NCBI GenBank assembly: GCA_947568835.1
Contig: OX387603.1
Span: forward strand, 17,384,651 to 17,448,650
Source of the DNA: Protonemura montana
Lineage: Eukaryota > Arthropoda > Insecta > Plecoptera > Nemouridae
Direction of reading: 5' to 3'
DNA: 64,000 bases
The position numbers and the translations under genes were made by a program. Below the pieces are notes generated by a model. It worked only from the letters and a program-made list of their open reading frames with translations. It ran no database searches and was not told the origin of the DNA. Positions 1 through 14,117 of this stretch are shown here, in pieces. Positions within the stretch are counted from its first letter, which is position 1, and every line of letters begins with the position of its first letter.

Positions 1-1464
1 GCCTACATGTTTAAAAACAGCTGATACCAATGAAAAAAAAACTCTAGATTTGTGGCATAGTGTAGGGTCTAGCCATTACAATGGTGCCTACGCGTGGGAT
101 TTTTACAGTCTCGAATTTCAAGTTGAATGCGCTTGGATCGTTGTGATGCTACGTATGAAGTTGCGGTAAACCAATTTACACGTTCATTGCTGATGAGGGA
201 AGGGCTGGTTGGGCTAAGTAGCAGACCTGGTAGCGGAGCTGATGCGTTGGTTGGAGAGAAAGAGGAAGACAGAGAAGGCGACAGAAATAAGCAAAGGAAC
301 GAGCGAGAGACGTGTGGTGATATAATATACGTTCGGTGGAACTGCTTTGTATTCTACTGGGCTCTCTGAAGTTTAACTGAGATTCTTACTAATGTTATCA
401 ATTTTTCTCCAAGAAAATTGCGATAAGTTTGTGTTAGTAATGACTATGCGCAATCAAAAATGACAGAATATTCGTCAAATATGTTTGTTTTAAGGCTGTG
501 CTATTATATACTCTTTCGTCCGACGGTAATTTTAATTGAATTTGCAATTTTACCTAAAATTAAGTGCTTGATATTCTGAGTACTCATTATTCAAGAATAT
601 ATACACTTCATTTTTTGTAATGCACATGCGTAGCTTTATTGCTTCAAATTCTATTGTTTCAGCGTTACCATTACAATAATATCATGTCGCTCCAAAGAAA
701 AGAGCAAAAATAAAAATCACAATTACTCTAAGGGAATTGCAAAAACTTGTTTCATTTTGCAAATAATGGAAGAAAACATTGGCATTTCTTCTCATGCAGG
801 GTAGAACAATATAGGAATATTATATTACGTTTATCCCGGCAATCGTTTTGTTGGGTTTTCTACTGATATGGCGAAATGAGTTCATACCGTACTTTTAGTT
901 TTGCTGCTGGTCTACAAAAACATGAGCTTTGCCTCTCAGCATAATCTACGTTGTAGCACGAGGCGTAGTCCTACCTACGGAATTTACGCGGGGTTGAGTT
1001 TCACTGAAATGATGATATCTTGTGGTATGTTTTTACCCCGTGTAAAATAATACCGCAGAGTCATAAACATAAAGCCTGGCGGCAATGGTGTCCTAGATAG
1101 TTTAGAGTAAAAGTTAAACAGCTGCCCAAATTTGGTTCGTTAGCTAAATGCTAAAGGTTTCAACAGATATGGCTAACTGATATGGCGCCTTGAGGATGTA
1201 ATCAAAGGTGTAGAACATTATTTGGTAACTGGAAAAAAAATAAACATCGTAAGATGAGTACTGCGGAAAACAAAGTGGGGAGGGAAACTGGTCTAAAGAA
1301 GTGAGATTTCGTATATAGAGAAAACTCGTAGAGAACTTTGAGATAATTCTTCTAGTAAAAAGGTACTGACGGGGCGAGACCAGCGTGTGATGCGTGATTA
1401 AGGTCAATTAGCGCGCACAATCGGGAAGCGTGAAAGAGTTGCACCCCATTGTTCCCACCCGGTG

Positions 1465-1482
1465 CCCCCCCCCCCCCCCCCC
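1465..1482. repeat. Poly(C) tract, 18 nt
   Basis: An uninterrupted run of 18 C on the + strand, followed by a C-rich, T-interrupted stretch. It is one of six long C/G homopolymers in the window. Confidence 0.95.
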
Positions 1483-4400
1483 TCCCACACCCCTTCAGCC
1501 GTGGTGCCCACTCTTCGATCTGCGAGTGGTCAAGGGAGCATCTTCATCTCAACCTAATCATCGTCTTTTCACGTTGCTGTATCTTCATGATAGGAAACAC
1601 GTCTCGATCTCGAAGATAGGAACCAGTTAATTGGTTAACTTTTTCGAGAGCAGGAAAGGAAAAAGTTTCAAAACACAATGAAATCAGCAGTAAAAACATC
1701 GATTCTCCTCGCGATTGGTGAGGAGCTGAGAGCACGTAAGGGTTCAATTATATAACAACTGGTCCAGTCCATGTCAGATGATTGATACGCGCAGTCATAC
1801 AAGGAATGTCTTCATTCTGGTATCTTACATCCTGGTAAAATACTAATTCGACGCATCGGTTCTATTTCGAAGCGCAGTCTACAACAGATATCTGATAAAA
1901 GATAATAAGATAAGAAAAACATTAACTGTTAATTTGTAAATATCTGTTCGAATATTTTTCAAATATTATTATGTTCTGTGACTGTATCGCCAACGCGGAA
2001 AAGGAGAATTTTGTAAAATAAACATATTCTCTAACCAAATTTCACTTCGCTTATTATTTTATTGAAATGGAGAGCAGTAATTGGATATCCACTGAGTAAA
2101 ATCAGCATTATGTAGTAAACTTTTTGAAAGGCTAAAAATAGGACGAGGGAATTAGAGGCAACTTTGGATTAGCAAAAAAAAAGACTGCATAACAAAAGTT
2201 TGCTTTGCAAAAACCGATCCTCGAAATGCAAATTACCGTCATTACTGCTAATTATTGTTTAAATCATTTTTAGACAAATGCTGAAATTCTATTCTAAATA
2301 CGATCGCCACCAAAAATGCGAGGAATCTGACCCACCTCCAAACAATTCCCGAACGTTGCCAGAAGGTAGCCCTTTTTCCACACAAAAGGCTATGGCACAT
2401 ACAAATTATTACTACAGCTTTAAAGTTAAACATGAACGTTGGCTCAAAAATCGTTTATAGTTTGATAATTATCTCTTTTGTCAATTTATTTTACTGGGCT
2501 TGGCTTGGATCTCAAAGAGAAAATGCTTATTAGCTTTCCTTTGAGTCTATTGTGGAAAATTCGAATCGTATTATCGTCTACTATATAAGAGTACTTAAAA
2601 TTCTCATTACTCCTGCTGATAGTTTCATGGATCTAGGACAACTAGCTCTCTGGCCGAATCGCTTGGGATAGAAGGGGGCGCCGCCAACGCGAGCTACCAC
2701 TAAAAAACTAAGCATTTTACTCGCTTATTTTATATTTTGCTTTTAACGAGGTCAGCTCTTAAGTATCAAACCGCTTAATATCAATTAATGCTTCTAAAGA
2801 ATTAAATTACACGAATAATTATATTTAAATGAGCTCGCCACCGAAGAACTCGGTGCAATTGTCGAGTACGGGGATGGCAAACCATTAAAAGGATCAAAGG
2901 AACTAATCTGCAAAGTTCTTCCATCTTTGAGGAACAATAATCTGAATAGCGGCGCTAATGATTATTAGTGTAAAGTGTTCATTCATTATAAAATATCCTT
3001 GAGACATCCAAGAGAATTGTGCTGTTTGCAGTTGTAGATACAAATAAAGGTAAATTAATAAACTTACATTGAATTCGCAATAGCAGAACATACCGATAGG
3101 TACAATTGTCCATTTTCACTTCATCTCTTAATGTGTATAATGCACTTGAAATAGAAATAAAAGAGTTAAATGTAAATGTACTCTATGCTCTACGTATAGT
3201 CTGTCAATATTCAGAGCAAATATTGACATTGTTGTCATGTAAACTCTAACGACAAGTCTATCATTTCGGCTATCGTGTTTCATGGCGTGTGTTTAAATAT
3301 TCATGTCAGACCCTGCATCCTGGACTCAGGAGGTTACTCTAGAAGTAAGGATGAGAACTTCATCGACATAGGTCAACACATAATAAGAGACCTCAGACTA
3401 AAAAACAGTCAAGAATATGCCACTGCACAAAAGGGCCAATAAACAAAAGACATCAAAAACCATCTGCCGAACAATTCAAATTCTTGTTTCCTGCTTTTAA
3501 TCTACGTCCATGCAGAATTTCACGCATTGCCAATTAACAACATGAACTAAAAGAATATTAAATAGGAGCACACTAATGAAAAGCTCTTGTTGCTTTAGTC
3601 GTCACGTAAACACTGTATCAAAGGTAGGCCTAGTATTTGTTATTTCCGCGTGCAAACACTTGTGTTCTAGCGTAGGTACACTAATTTCACTCGGCGACAT
3701 ATAACATTTCACTTTCTCATTCAAATTAGGCTGCAGAAACGAGAGCAATTCCCGTGTTGTCGCACTGTAACATCGACATGATGTCCGAAATGCGTAGTTT
3801 TACTAGTGCGTGTGTTTTTTGGTTGGCTGGAGGGGTCGGAGGTGAAAGGTCAGAGTGCGTGTAAAAGCGCAACCACGCATCTTGTTTGGTCATGGACACG
3901 GTGGAAATGGGAAAGTATACTTCGTGGCGGACAAGAACGGTCTTCTGCAGGATTAGTAACAGGTAAAGGATATCACCGTTGGTTCGATGGCGATAGGAAA
4001 GATATATATTTTTTGGAACTTTTTTTTTTATGTATGTAATTACGAACACTAATAACCTCTCAAAAATGTACTAATAGGGAATTAAGTCATAATTTTAACA
4101 ATTTCAATTTAAAACCGTTTACGATATTTTATCCTTTTTTTAAATAACGACCGTATGATACGGTTTGGTTTGATTTCCTGCTTTCTGTGTGAAAACCTTG
4201 CGCTCTAATTTTCGTCCCTTAAACCTTTCCAGCAGAATGCAACATACATCATTGATGCTCAACCCTCCTGATACGACAAAACACTTAAACAGAAATCAAA
4301 AGAGATGATAAACACATCAGCCATTTCCGTTCGGCATATTCTCATGTCAACTGTACCGACGTCGACGATCGCCGTCAGAGGGACAGACTCACCGCGTCCT

Positions 4401-6497
4401 CGGATTTAAGTGACGCTGAGCAATTCACGTCACGTGGCCATGTACCAACCCCCATCCCGCCTCACTCTTCGACGACCTCATGCCCAGGTCGACGAGAAAC
4501 GAGATTTACTCTGTCTCCTCTGCTCATCACGTGACATTACTCAAACAACGTCGGCAAACAAACACACAAACAAACAAACAGACAGATCGACAGAGCGACG
4601 ACAGTGCACGTGTATACGTGAAAATGCGTGTACGACTGTCACTATCTGTGGTAGGTCTTTGGTGTGTTGCTCTCGTGAACGTATCTGTGACCATCTTTCA
4701 TAGTATGTGGAGTTTTTTAGAAAGCCAAAGATTAGTTTTTTTGCCGTACCTAAAATTACTAGCCACAGAAAATCGCTTTTTATAACGTTGTTTTTAACGG
4801 AAATTGGCCATTACGTACGAATGCTTCAAGTTTAAGGGTAATTTAATGGGTTTTATGCTTATTGAACGTCGAACACAAAAATGTGTTGACCTCATTTTTA
4901 TCACCAACTCTCTCACCCCAATGAGGTGGTACCTAATACATGAATGCAGCAAGCATGTTTACCACATCCAATACAAAAAAAAATTAAATTCTTCAAAAAT
5001 CACTAATTACAGATAAATATCATAATATAATCTAAAAATAATATAAACATGATAAAAAGAATATATTTGATGTAAAATCAACTTAAACAAACATTAAAAT
5101 AAAGGCGGGTCGTTTTCATGAAGCTATGTCGTTACCGTCGTACGATCACAGTGCACAATTACGCTAGTTAACCCCAACGTATTTGGTTCACTGAGGTCTG
5201 CCACCTTTTTCGCTTGTATTTATAGCAGAATTACTTTGTTTCATCACCAAAGTTATCTTTAAATTCACTGCAATCCCCAAATGAACCGTCGTCAAAAAGA
5301 ATTTCTGTTAATTTGGTTTTATCAAGCGCGGCTTTAGTGTCTCTGACAGATCCAATGAGTGAGACATCTCAGTCACAAATATTAAAAAAAAATGTTCGTA
5401 ATTTATTTCTTTTTAAAATAATTTTCAGCCCTTGTACTAGACCATACAGTACTCTTGGTGCATAGTGGTATAAGAGCATTACCTTAGAGAAAAGATTGGG
5501 TAAAGAATTCTTTTCTCTCGGGCATTACCACCGCTTTTTTATGAATAGAACTCATAAAAATAATGAAAACAATGTTTGAAAGCTCATGGAATGGTAGGTG
5601 ATACATCAAGGACATCAAGGAATTCTTGTGACAATAAAAATAAACAAAACAAAAACTAGGTTATCAATTCATTGGTAATCAAAAATTAAAGTGTTTATGG
5701 ATTGGTATGGCCTAAAACTGATGATTGTCGCGTAACATGTCGCTTCATTTACCAGTACCACTAATCCACCAATCTGATTGCAAGCTCGCTGAACCCAGTT
5801 CTTGGTGAACTCACCACTGAGCGATTTGAGGTGAAACATAAGTTTTATCACGATTAGAATTGGCAGAAAAAAAATCAAGGCATGATGGTAATGGTGTATT
5901 ACTCTTTGCCTCTAAAAGTGAAACAATAAGTATATTGCATGAAACTTGGTCAACCAGTTGGTCTCTAGAGGTTGCTAAGTGTACTGGTGCTGCTGGCTTA
6001 CGAAGCAAACATCTATTCTGCTGATAACTGGAAGAGATAATCCAATTCGAAATTACTTTTTAAAAATCTATCGTGATGCCGGTGGTGACCTAGTTCACAA
6101 AGATGGTGGTCATTCGAGTGTGCTCTGCGCGTCCTCGAGTAAAGTTCGAGCTTGTTTTCAAATCACAAATATCATAAAAGTTTGCTTCATTAGATTTATA
6201 AGAGCTTCAGCTGCAGTTTGATAGTAAATCATTGGATGCCGTGACTGAACATTTTTACTTGCAAGAAAGACTGATATTTTTCTAATTTATATTGTAAATG
6301 AAGTGAACCACAAAATGATGAATGGATTTCGGTTACATGAGCACTGTAGTTAATTTAGTTGGCACTCTGCAGGTCACAACTTCTGGAATACAGAACTGAT
6401 TTGGAATTTTATTCGTCATACCTCAGAAAATACCATACAAATACAGATTCAAATACCGCAGAAACACTTGACAGTCACGATAGCGTTATGTAGCCAA

Positions 6498-6568
6498 CAA
6501 GGAGGCTGAAACCTCGTTCTTCTATTTTGCTGTACGAAAACAGAAGAACGAAGTTACAGCCTACTTGG
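6498..6568. repeat. Small foldback element, copy 1
   Basis: Two imperfect inverted arms of about 33 nt (roughly 27 of 33 positions match) face each other across a short loop. The left arm contains the core CTCGTTCTTCT and the right arm its complement AGAAGAACGAAG. The same arm sequence occurs in the foldback at 10,220-10,292, so this is probably a very short MITE-like family and not a chance palindrome. No terminal duplication was confirmed. Confidence 0.65.
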
Positions 6569-9500
6569 TAGCCAATAATGAGAATATTTTTTTTCAAAGC
6601 GATCTATCATTGCAAGAAAATCATTGTTTTTACTGTGATTTCACCAAAATCAAGATAAAATCGGTTTAAACGCTGTTAAACGCTTGTTGGAAGTATCGAA
6701 AATGTAAGATTTCTGAAAGAAAACACAGTGGTTTGCTAAAACAGATTATCAATAATCAGATAATCACTTCCGTGACAAGGTGACAAATGATAAAAATTAA
6801 CAACAACACATTTAAAAGTCTTCGAATCAACACGTGCCCCAACTTTGTTTTCATTTCAACCACAAACTCGGACTTAAAATGATCAAACAAAAACAGCACT
6901 GACATTGACAACGACTATAATCCGATCAAAGAACGTTTCCATCTTTGTGTACGAGTTCGCAGTGAATACGAACTCAACTTATTTGATTACCTGGTTCTCG
7001 TAATTTGCCAGGCTTTCTAAAACTTTGATAATTTGTCTAGCAGAGGTGCGCGATGCTCGGTGCTGCACGAGGCAGACGAGTTGGTTTTGTTTGACAGGCG
7101 AAAGCGCGTTTGTAACGGCTAATATTGTTAAGAACTTGGAGATATGTTCATTCGAAGGGACTCGATAAAACTGCTTGTTGTATGATGATGTTTACCTGTA
7201 CAGAGGTTTGGTCTTAAAGCAGCGCTGAAATACTTTCAAAGCTGCATGGAGAGTCGAGAAATGAATTAACCTTTCTCTTTGCTATGATTGACTTTTTTAT
7301 TAAAGCAATAGTTTCTTAATTGGTACAATCTCACTGTGATTTTTGTTCTTTTTTGTTAACTTTTCCATTGGCTTGATTTGAGAAAGTTGATCCTGTCAGA
7401 TTTACTTGATAAATATCTGTGGATCGTTCGACTTATAAATAGTTATAAATAAAAAATTAGGTAACTGTAGAATTTGGTTTGTATTTTGCATATTCTTGGA
7501 GAAAAATTAGGCTTTTCTGTTACGAAAACTCAAAGCTGTCTCCCAAGACGACAGCTTAGTAGCATATAATTCGAGTTGTCGAATTCTTTGTGGGTTGGTA
7601 TGTTCACTTGCTTAACTTAATGGTCAGTATTTTTAGAAATTATTAATTTTTTAAAGCTGCATATAGTGAGTGGTTTAGCATTACAATTAATGCAACCATA
7701 GATCACAAAATATGATGTCAAAAATTAACAGCTTATCGTGACCGAAAAAGGGTACAAATAGATTAAGTTTTTAAGAAAATCGATTGAATTTAAATAGAGT
7801 TATTCTACCTGAGATATATTCCTGTCAACGAACTGTTAGCGTTATTTTATCTGACTCTTGATCATCTGGTTTAAAAGATTCGCAATCATTGTGAATCTCA
7901 TTGCTCAAGGAAAATAATGGATAAAATAGTATCGCATATTAGAAAATAAAATCTATATAAATTGCATAAGTCGGTATAAAAGATTCCAATGGTTTACTGC
8001 TTAGTTTTTGTATGATGTGAATGTAACTTACACTGTTTTTTTTAACCAACTCTTAAAATCTTCATGGAAAATGTACTGAAAAGCTATAAGCCCTTTTCAG
8101 GAAAGTAGATAACTTTAAGTATGTGAGTCAGTGTGTTAACATAGTGCAACGAATTCAATGCCTTTAGCAAATTCAGACGAATTTCAAGCAGAGCGAGATA
8201 TTTTTACATGACGAATACGTCGGGAAACGTTTTGATGGAAAAGCTCAAGCATGGCGCAGGAAAGCTGCCCTTGATGTATATTGAGAACTTGAATGGTGAA
8301 CTAGAATATTAAACTTTGGTCGGGAAATATTTCATGGTGTTTACATTTTATTGGCTGCAGAAAACGTAGGTTTCAAGTTCATATTTCAATCGTTTCTCAC
8401 TAAATTATTATTTCGTAATAACTATTTGCCATCTGACTCTCTTCTAAACGAAGCTAGTTCATGGGGAAAAAAAATAACTAGTTTTTTCGAAAGTTATGAC
8501 AATAGTTTTTATGAGTTAGAGTTATGATAATCACTACCTCTAAGAAACTGATGGCAAAAAAAAAATACTGGTTTTAATCTCAGTTCAACTTTTAAGTTCA
8601 GTTTCAGGTAGATGTATTTTCACCAAAAACTATAATTTTCTTTGTATGGAAACAACTCGCTAACCGAAATCATAATCATACTCGTTTTATCGCATTATCA
8701 GTAGAACCAAATAATTACTCAACAACCCAACATTTTACCTTGCCGGCAAATAAATGCATTCCTCGTCAGATAAGTGCAAAAAAAACAGGTATGTTGAATG
8801 GATGAATAAGATACAATATACAAATCAGTTCGAAATTAACATATCGGATCCAAAAAAATTATTGCAAAGAAGATAAAAAAAAAACACAGTGAAATAAAAA
8901 TGACAAAAACTCATCTTTCCAACATTTCAACAAACTAAAATATCTTATTTTTGCCTTTTCTTTTCAAACAAAAGAGAGAAAGTAAATGATAAATACACTT
9001 ATTCCATTTCTCCGTGTAACCCATCCGAGCGTCTCTCTGGCAAGACCCCGGGGGGTAGGGGTTTGAAGACAGCCCGGACAGGAAATGAGCTCCAGATACG
9101 TGTCGGGAACTCCGGGAACGCTGAATCCTTAGGAGGAAATGTTTTAAACGCAGTCGGAAAATTGTGCCCTGCTCGGATTCATTTGGAGAATTCAGATGTG
9201 TGGCACGGAAAAGCGTAAAAGCGTCTAATAGAAAATTGGAAAGTAACGGAAAGAAAATTTATTCTTCGTCGCACTTCAATGATGCGGACGTTACCTTATA
9301 GAAATTGCAGTTTTTACTATCGGTTTTCAGAAATAGCGTCACACATATAATGTGTATAGTCATAGAAGAAGGGAAATCAAGGATATATTTCTAGAAAAAA
9401 GCCAAGGAAAATGATACCAAAGAAACTCGTTTTCCCATAGAAGAAAAATATCACAGATTCGAAAACTAATGCTCAATTTGTGTGTAGGTAATTATAATCA

Positions 9501-10219
9501 TGCAAAACTTTCAAAATTCCTGTTAAAAATACATTGGTTTTTCAGAACTCGTTAATCCAGCACGAGACGAAACTAAACCGACCCACAATTCTAATATTCA
9601 GACACCATTTCCGATTTCCCGATTTCCGATTTCCAATCTCTATCACCTTTATCTCTCTCTCTCTCGTATTTTTTTGCAGTCCGTTTCATCACCGTGTTGC
9701 ACACAAATCACACGGATCGGCATCTGTACTTTATCCCACTGCATTGGTCGGGGTTCGGCTCCCGGCGCATTCATCCCTGAAGTCCTGAACACACGAGCAG
9801 CTTGTCAGTACTTTAAGCTGCGTGCTCAGCAAAGTGCAATGAGAGAGGTTAATAACGGAAAAGCGTTAGCGATACAAAATCCATTTACATATATACCTGC
9901 CTGTCATAAAACTCTGCGCATTTTTATCAAGTGAGACAAAAAATTACTGAAGATATTGACAGTAGGTTTGATTATTGGGTTTATACCAACGTGCAAACTG
10001 CTTTGGTGTGATTTAAATTAAAAAAAGGAACTTTTCTGAATTGATTCACACCGTGACCTTGAGCTTTAAATATTGTGGGCACCGTAAAGTTTAAATTTGC
10101 AAAACAAATCGTAGCGTCCTCGATGCCGGATCCAAGAAGCAGAGTTTAAATCAACATCCCGAGTTTAAATGATCAGCCAATCACAGACAATGCTTCCAGA
10201 TTTTCGTAGGTGTTTTTTT

Positions 10220-10292
10220 ACAAGAAGGCTGCCACCTCGTTCTTCTGTTTTGAAGACAGCAGAACAGAATAACGACGTTCCAGCCTTCGTTG
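10220..10292. repeat. Small foldback element, copy 2
   Basis: Inverted arms that start with ACAAG and carry AAGGCTG and CTCGTTCTTCTGTTTT on the left, with the complement on the right. It matches the arms of the 6.5-kb foldback. T-rich runs flank both sides. Confidence 0.65.
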
Positions 10293-12197
10293 TTTTTTTA
10301 CCAGAGAGATAAAAACTTCACCACGTTTACGCGTAAACTCAGCTTTGTGGATTCCGTCCTCTGAGTATGTTGATGAATTTTTATCCAACGTGCGATGCCT
10401 AAACATTTGTACGACAAACTCGCTAAATTACTTGAGCACGAAACGTTAACAAAAGAATTATTTCATAATTCTACGCTTTCGTCTTTGAAAATAAAATATT
10501 CATTGATATTCTAATTTTAATGGGGAGATAAATTTAATTACACCACGAAATACCTTCCAAGCGAATGTAAAACAAACTTTGAATAGCTTCTCGAAGCAAA
10601 AGTAATTTTCACGAGACAGAAGAAATACGTACAAGTTTAATGTCCGTGAAGGAATTGAGACAGGTGTTTTGGCCGTTTAGACCAATGAAAATGTCTTGCT
10701 GGGATCCATTGTCGGCAGACTAGCTTGCTAATAATCCCCTGCCTCTATTAATCATCTACCCAGCAGCCTCCATGGTTCAGTTCCATCATGGATAACTAAT
10801 TACTATTGTGATGTCTTCCAATTAGCGTCCCAGGCCTAGAGAGAAGTAGTTGTCAGAAATGCCACGCGATGGCGAGAGCGCTGTAAGCGGCTTACGTCAC
10901 ATTTTGGAGACAAACCCTATCCAATTTGACACGATCAACGTCGCGAGAAGAAATAGAGACGGTCGCCATTTGTATCTTATACCATCTATCAGCTTAAATG
11001 ATTTCGAGGGGGGGTCGAAAGAAACAAGTTTCATTAAAAGTGGAGGTGTGAATGTCATGTTCAATTGCCAAGGAATTGTTTTGTGTTTACAAGCTAGTTT
11101 TCGACAATTTTTTTTCTGTATTGTTCGTAAGCAGAATCAATGGTTTCTTGCACGAGTTCAAATATGTCAAATCGTTGTAGCTTGAAGTTGACCAATCTTC
11201 GAAGTATTTATATTTTTTTAAATTATTCGCTTGTTATGAGAATGATAACCCGGACATGTCATGGAAAATATTAACAATTTTAACTTATAGCTAATTAAAA
11301 TTAAAAACGAATATCAGTTGTCAATAACAGTTGTTCGAATTTGCTAGATTCCTGTGGGCTACGAGCACAGTCATATGCTAGCAAATTTAACAGAAATAAA
11401 ACGAAATCTTAAATATCAAGAAATTAAACTCAGATTGTCGCGTGCGACAAATGTTTCCTTAAAAGAAAAACGAGTCTACGTGGAACGAAATACTTTTTCA
11501 AGATTAATATTTTCTCATTTTCGTTACTTTTGCCAGGGCAAACTTTTCTTTGTGATGGTTCATTAATTCTTTGGTGAGCTATACGAGCAGGAATTTGCAT
11601 CTCAAGTTCGCTTTCTTATATTTACCGTGGCTTCGATTGAACCCGATTGCGACTGGGAACAGTTAGACTCCATCTGGAAAGACTGCGACGGGTCATAAAT
11701 AAATGTAAATTACTCTTTATTAACTATTGGATTTCTAAATGTAAATTCATTAGTTCGCCTATCTGTTTGTTTGGCACGGTTGGGTGACCTCAGAACGTGC
11801 TCCTTTCGCCAGTGTTCTCCTACATTTTCAGGAATATTCAATAAAGACATCCTTTTAATAATCATTTGATTTCAGACCAAAAGGGTGATGTGGCTGTACT
11901 TGTGATTGCCATAACATGATTGCTCATGAAAAAAATATATTACGGACGAGCGAGCCTGTTTATTTCTGTGCACATTGTAATTGTAATGCTTATAAACAAA
12001 TAATGCCTGTTCATAAAACGCATGTGTACTTATTTTATTGTGGTGTTAATTGTTTAAGAGTATTTCCAACAATATATTCACCTGTTACCAGTACCTTTGG
12101 TCATAAAATAGATAAGTGAAGATTACTTCCTTGTAATAAATTGTCTAAACGATCATGAAAATACCACGAAAACTCCTTGATGATGCCTCAGACTGTC

Positions 12198-12204
12198 TAT
12201 AAAA
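12198..12204 (+). promoter_or_regulatory. TATA box of Kazal gene 1
   Basis: TATAAAA, 87 nt before the ATG at 12,285. A similar spacing (78-81 nt) is seen in three other copies of the cluster, which supports it as a core promoter element. Confidence 0.6.
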
Positions 12205-12284
12205 TGATTCTGTAGTCGTAAAAAGTAATCAGAGTGAAGATATCTGCGCTTCACAAGAAGTTGGCAAGTAAAATTCTAGGGAAA

Positions 12285-14012
12285 ATGAACAAATTTATCG
12301 TTTTAAGTTTCGTCCTAGTCGGTGAGTATGATTTCATAAACACATTTTTAGCAAAGTTTAGGGTCGGTTTTTTAGTTGTCCGCAGCGAATGTAACAGTCC
12401 GTTACGAATGTAACAGTCTATTGATTTTTATTTGCCTGGCAACTGTCAGCTAGAAGATAGTACTTGTTTGATGAATGTTAATTACTAAACGTGCCACTGA
12501 AAAATCGAAACTTAATCTGTTACCAAAAATATATTTTTATACGTTTTTTGTGTTCTGCCAGGATTTGATCATTAAAATTATCCATGGATGAAAACGTTTG
12601 GGAATCTAGGATCTGCACATATTTCGTCAGAATATTTATAAATAGGTATTTTACTAACTCAAATCATAATGATGCAATCACATTAATAGCCACGATCCTA
12701 ACGTATAAATAAAATCACATAGGTACTATAAAAAATAATGTGGATTTAATTTTAACCAATATCTTCTCTCCCAGGGTTGTTTCTATCCCAGGGCGATGCA
12801 ACTAGACCTGGTCCCTGTTCTAGCCCGTGCGACCTATGCTTTAAACCCCTATGCGCCTGGCGAGACGGGCAGGCAAGGGGTTTTCACAACCAATGCCTTC
12901 TCGACAAATACAACTGCAGAAACCCAACTAAACGTAAGTCACTTATCAGATCGCAGATATTTTAAAACTGGGTCCAACTTTCAAAGTTTGGTCGCGGAAA
13001 TTGGTTTCATAACTAGAAGATACTCTCGACTTTTGTATCACTTTTAAAAGAATGGATTTGCTGAATTCTTAGCTGGATCACAATGTCGACACTTATACGT
13101 TCTTCGCAGTGGAATAAAGAAAGAAATATGTCTATTTAACTCTGAGTTTGTTCAATTTGAATTGCATCCAATAACCAATTAAATACTAATTCAAATAATG
13201 TTATGAACAAAATCAAAATCCTCTTCTGAAAAGTGGTCCACTCTAGCAATATTGGAGGAGATGATGGGATCTAACAGTAGGGTAAGCTCAGGTAAAAAAA
13301 CAGGTATGCACTGAGCATTTTTCATGCCTCGTGCCTTAATGACCACGTAGTTTTTCGTGTACCTTTACACAATCACAATTAAAAAATAATAATTACCTGT
13401 AGTAATAAATTTGAGAAAAATGTCATGTTAGATAATACGGTTCGAATTGTTGGTAATTTGTATTCTGAACCTTCTGCAAAACTTTTTGGAAATGTGGACT
13501 CCAAGTAAAGAGTTATAATAAAGGATATGCCCAGGTACTAAAGAAGGCTGTGCCTTCTTGGTCAGAGCACGGATCAGAGTAATTACTACAACTGTACACC
13601 GGGCAATTAGATGGATACCGATCGTGATTATTTCGATGAACACCTTTTTGATGATCTTCTCTGGCAATCTATCTTGAAAAAAAAAAACGATACGCGAATA
13701 ATATGTTTAAGCAAAACTACGCTGATGAAGATTCTGGCTAGCATCAATACTTTCTTAATAAAGCAAATTACATGCCATGTTCTCGGTTTCGTCTAGTCTT
13801 TCATCACTGTAACTAGGCAATCTAACCATCTTAGGAGTGGATTGATTAAAAGGTTGGAAGCATCTTTTCATTGTTTAACCATTGTATTTTGTTGTTCCTT
13901 AGAACTGATGAAAGTCAACAACAGCATATGTAATGCCATAGTGTTCAGCCTACCTAGAAACCTGGCTAAATATCAGATACGTTGCTGGGGGCTGAAAACA
14001 CCGACTATGTAA
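12285..14012 (+). CDS. Kazal-like secreted inhibitor, divergent copy (gene 1), three exons
   Basis: Model: exon 1 12,285-12,321, exon 2 12,775-12,933, exon 3 13,903-14,012; about 101 residues. All splice sites are GT/AG and both introns are phase 1, as in the other copies. Exon 1 plus the start of exon 2 encode a signal peptide (MNKFIVLSFVLVG, then LFLSQG). The core has C-x3-C, then DLCFKPLC, an FHNQC block and YNC, matching the Kazal spacing of its neighbours, but with one additional Cys between cysteines 2 and 3. The position equivalent to P1 is Leu. Exon 3 (starts QLMKVNNSIC) is longer than in the other copies, with a further Cys in IRCW, giving eight mature cysteines. The TAA stop overlaps an AATAAA signal. 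Predicted role: secreted serine protease inhibitor or a vasotab-like peptide. Exon 3 is the least certain part. Confidence 0.65.
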
Positions 14013-14016
14013 TAAA
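14011..14016 (+). promoter_or_regulatory. Polyadenylation signal overlapping the stop of gene 1
   Basis: AATAAA shares bases with the TAA stop at 14,010-14,012, and a second AATAAA follows within about 12 nt. A 3' UTR that short would be unusual, so it may only be an alternative site. Confidence 0.4.
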
Positions 14017-14083
14017 GAGGAACCAATAAAAGTTGTCTGAATTCCGAACTGCTCAACTTTTGAACGTCTCAACTGCTTAACTG

Positions 14084-14117
14084 TTGATTTGTGCTGCCAT
14101 AAGACAGCACAAATCAA
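14084..14117. repeat. Perfect 13-bp stem-loop
   Basis: TTGATTTGTGCTG and its exact complement CAGCACAAATCAA are separated by 8 nt. It lies exactly between the 3' region of gene 1, which has CTGAACTG-like repeats, and the start of a LINE fragment, so it may mark an insertion boundary. Confidence 0.8.

Larger units (their letters stand above)
1..12180. other. Left flank without recognised genes
   Basis: No open reading frame here exceeds about 111 codons and none resembles a protein family I know. The stretch is AT-rich with scattered short CpG-richer patches (for example about 4,330-4,530 and 10,840-10,980). The items I can support are the poly(C) tract near 1.47 kb and two small foldback elements at 6.5 and 10.2 kb, listed separately. 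It could be intergenic or intronic. Confidence 0.6.

Noticed and set aside
9648..9934. Strong pyrimidine tract and TTTGCAG acceptor followed by an open frame
   Set aside because: No good donor, partner exon or recognisable peptide follows; TC-rich runs like this are common in the window.
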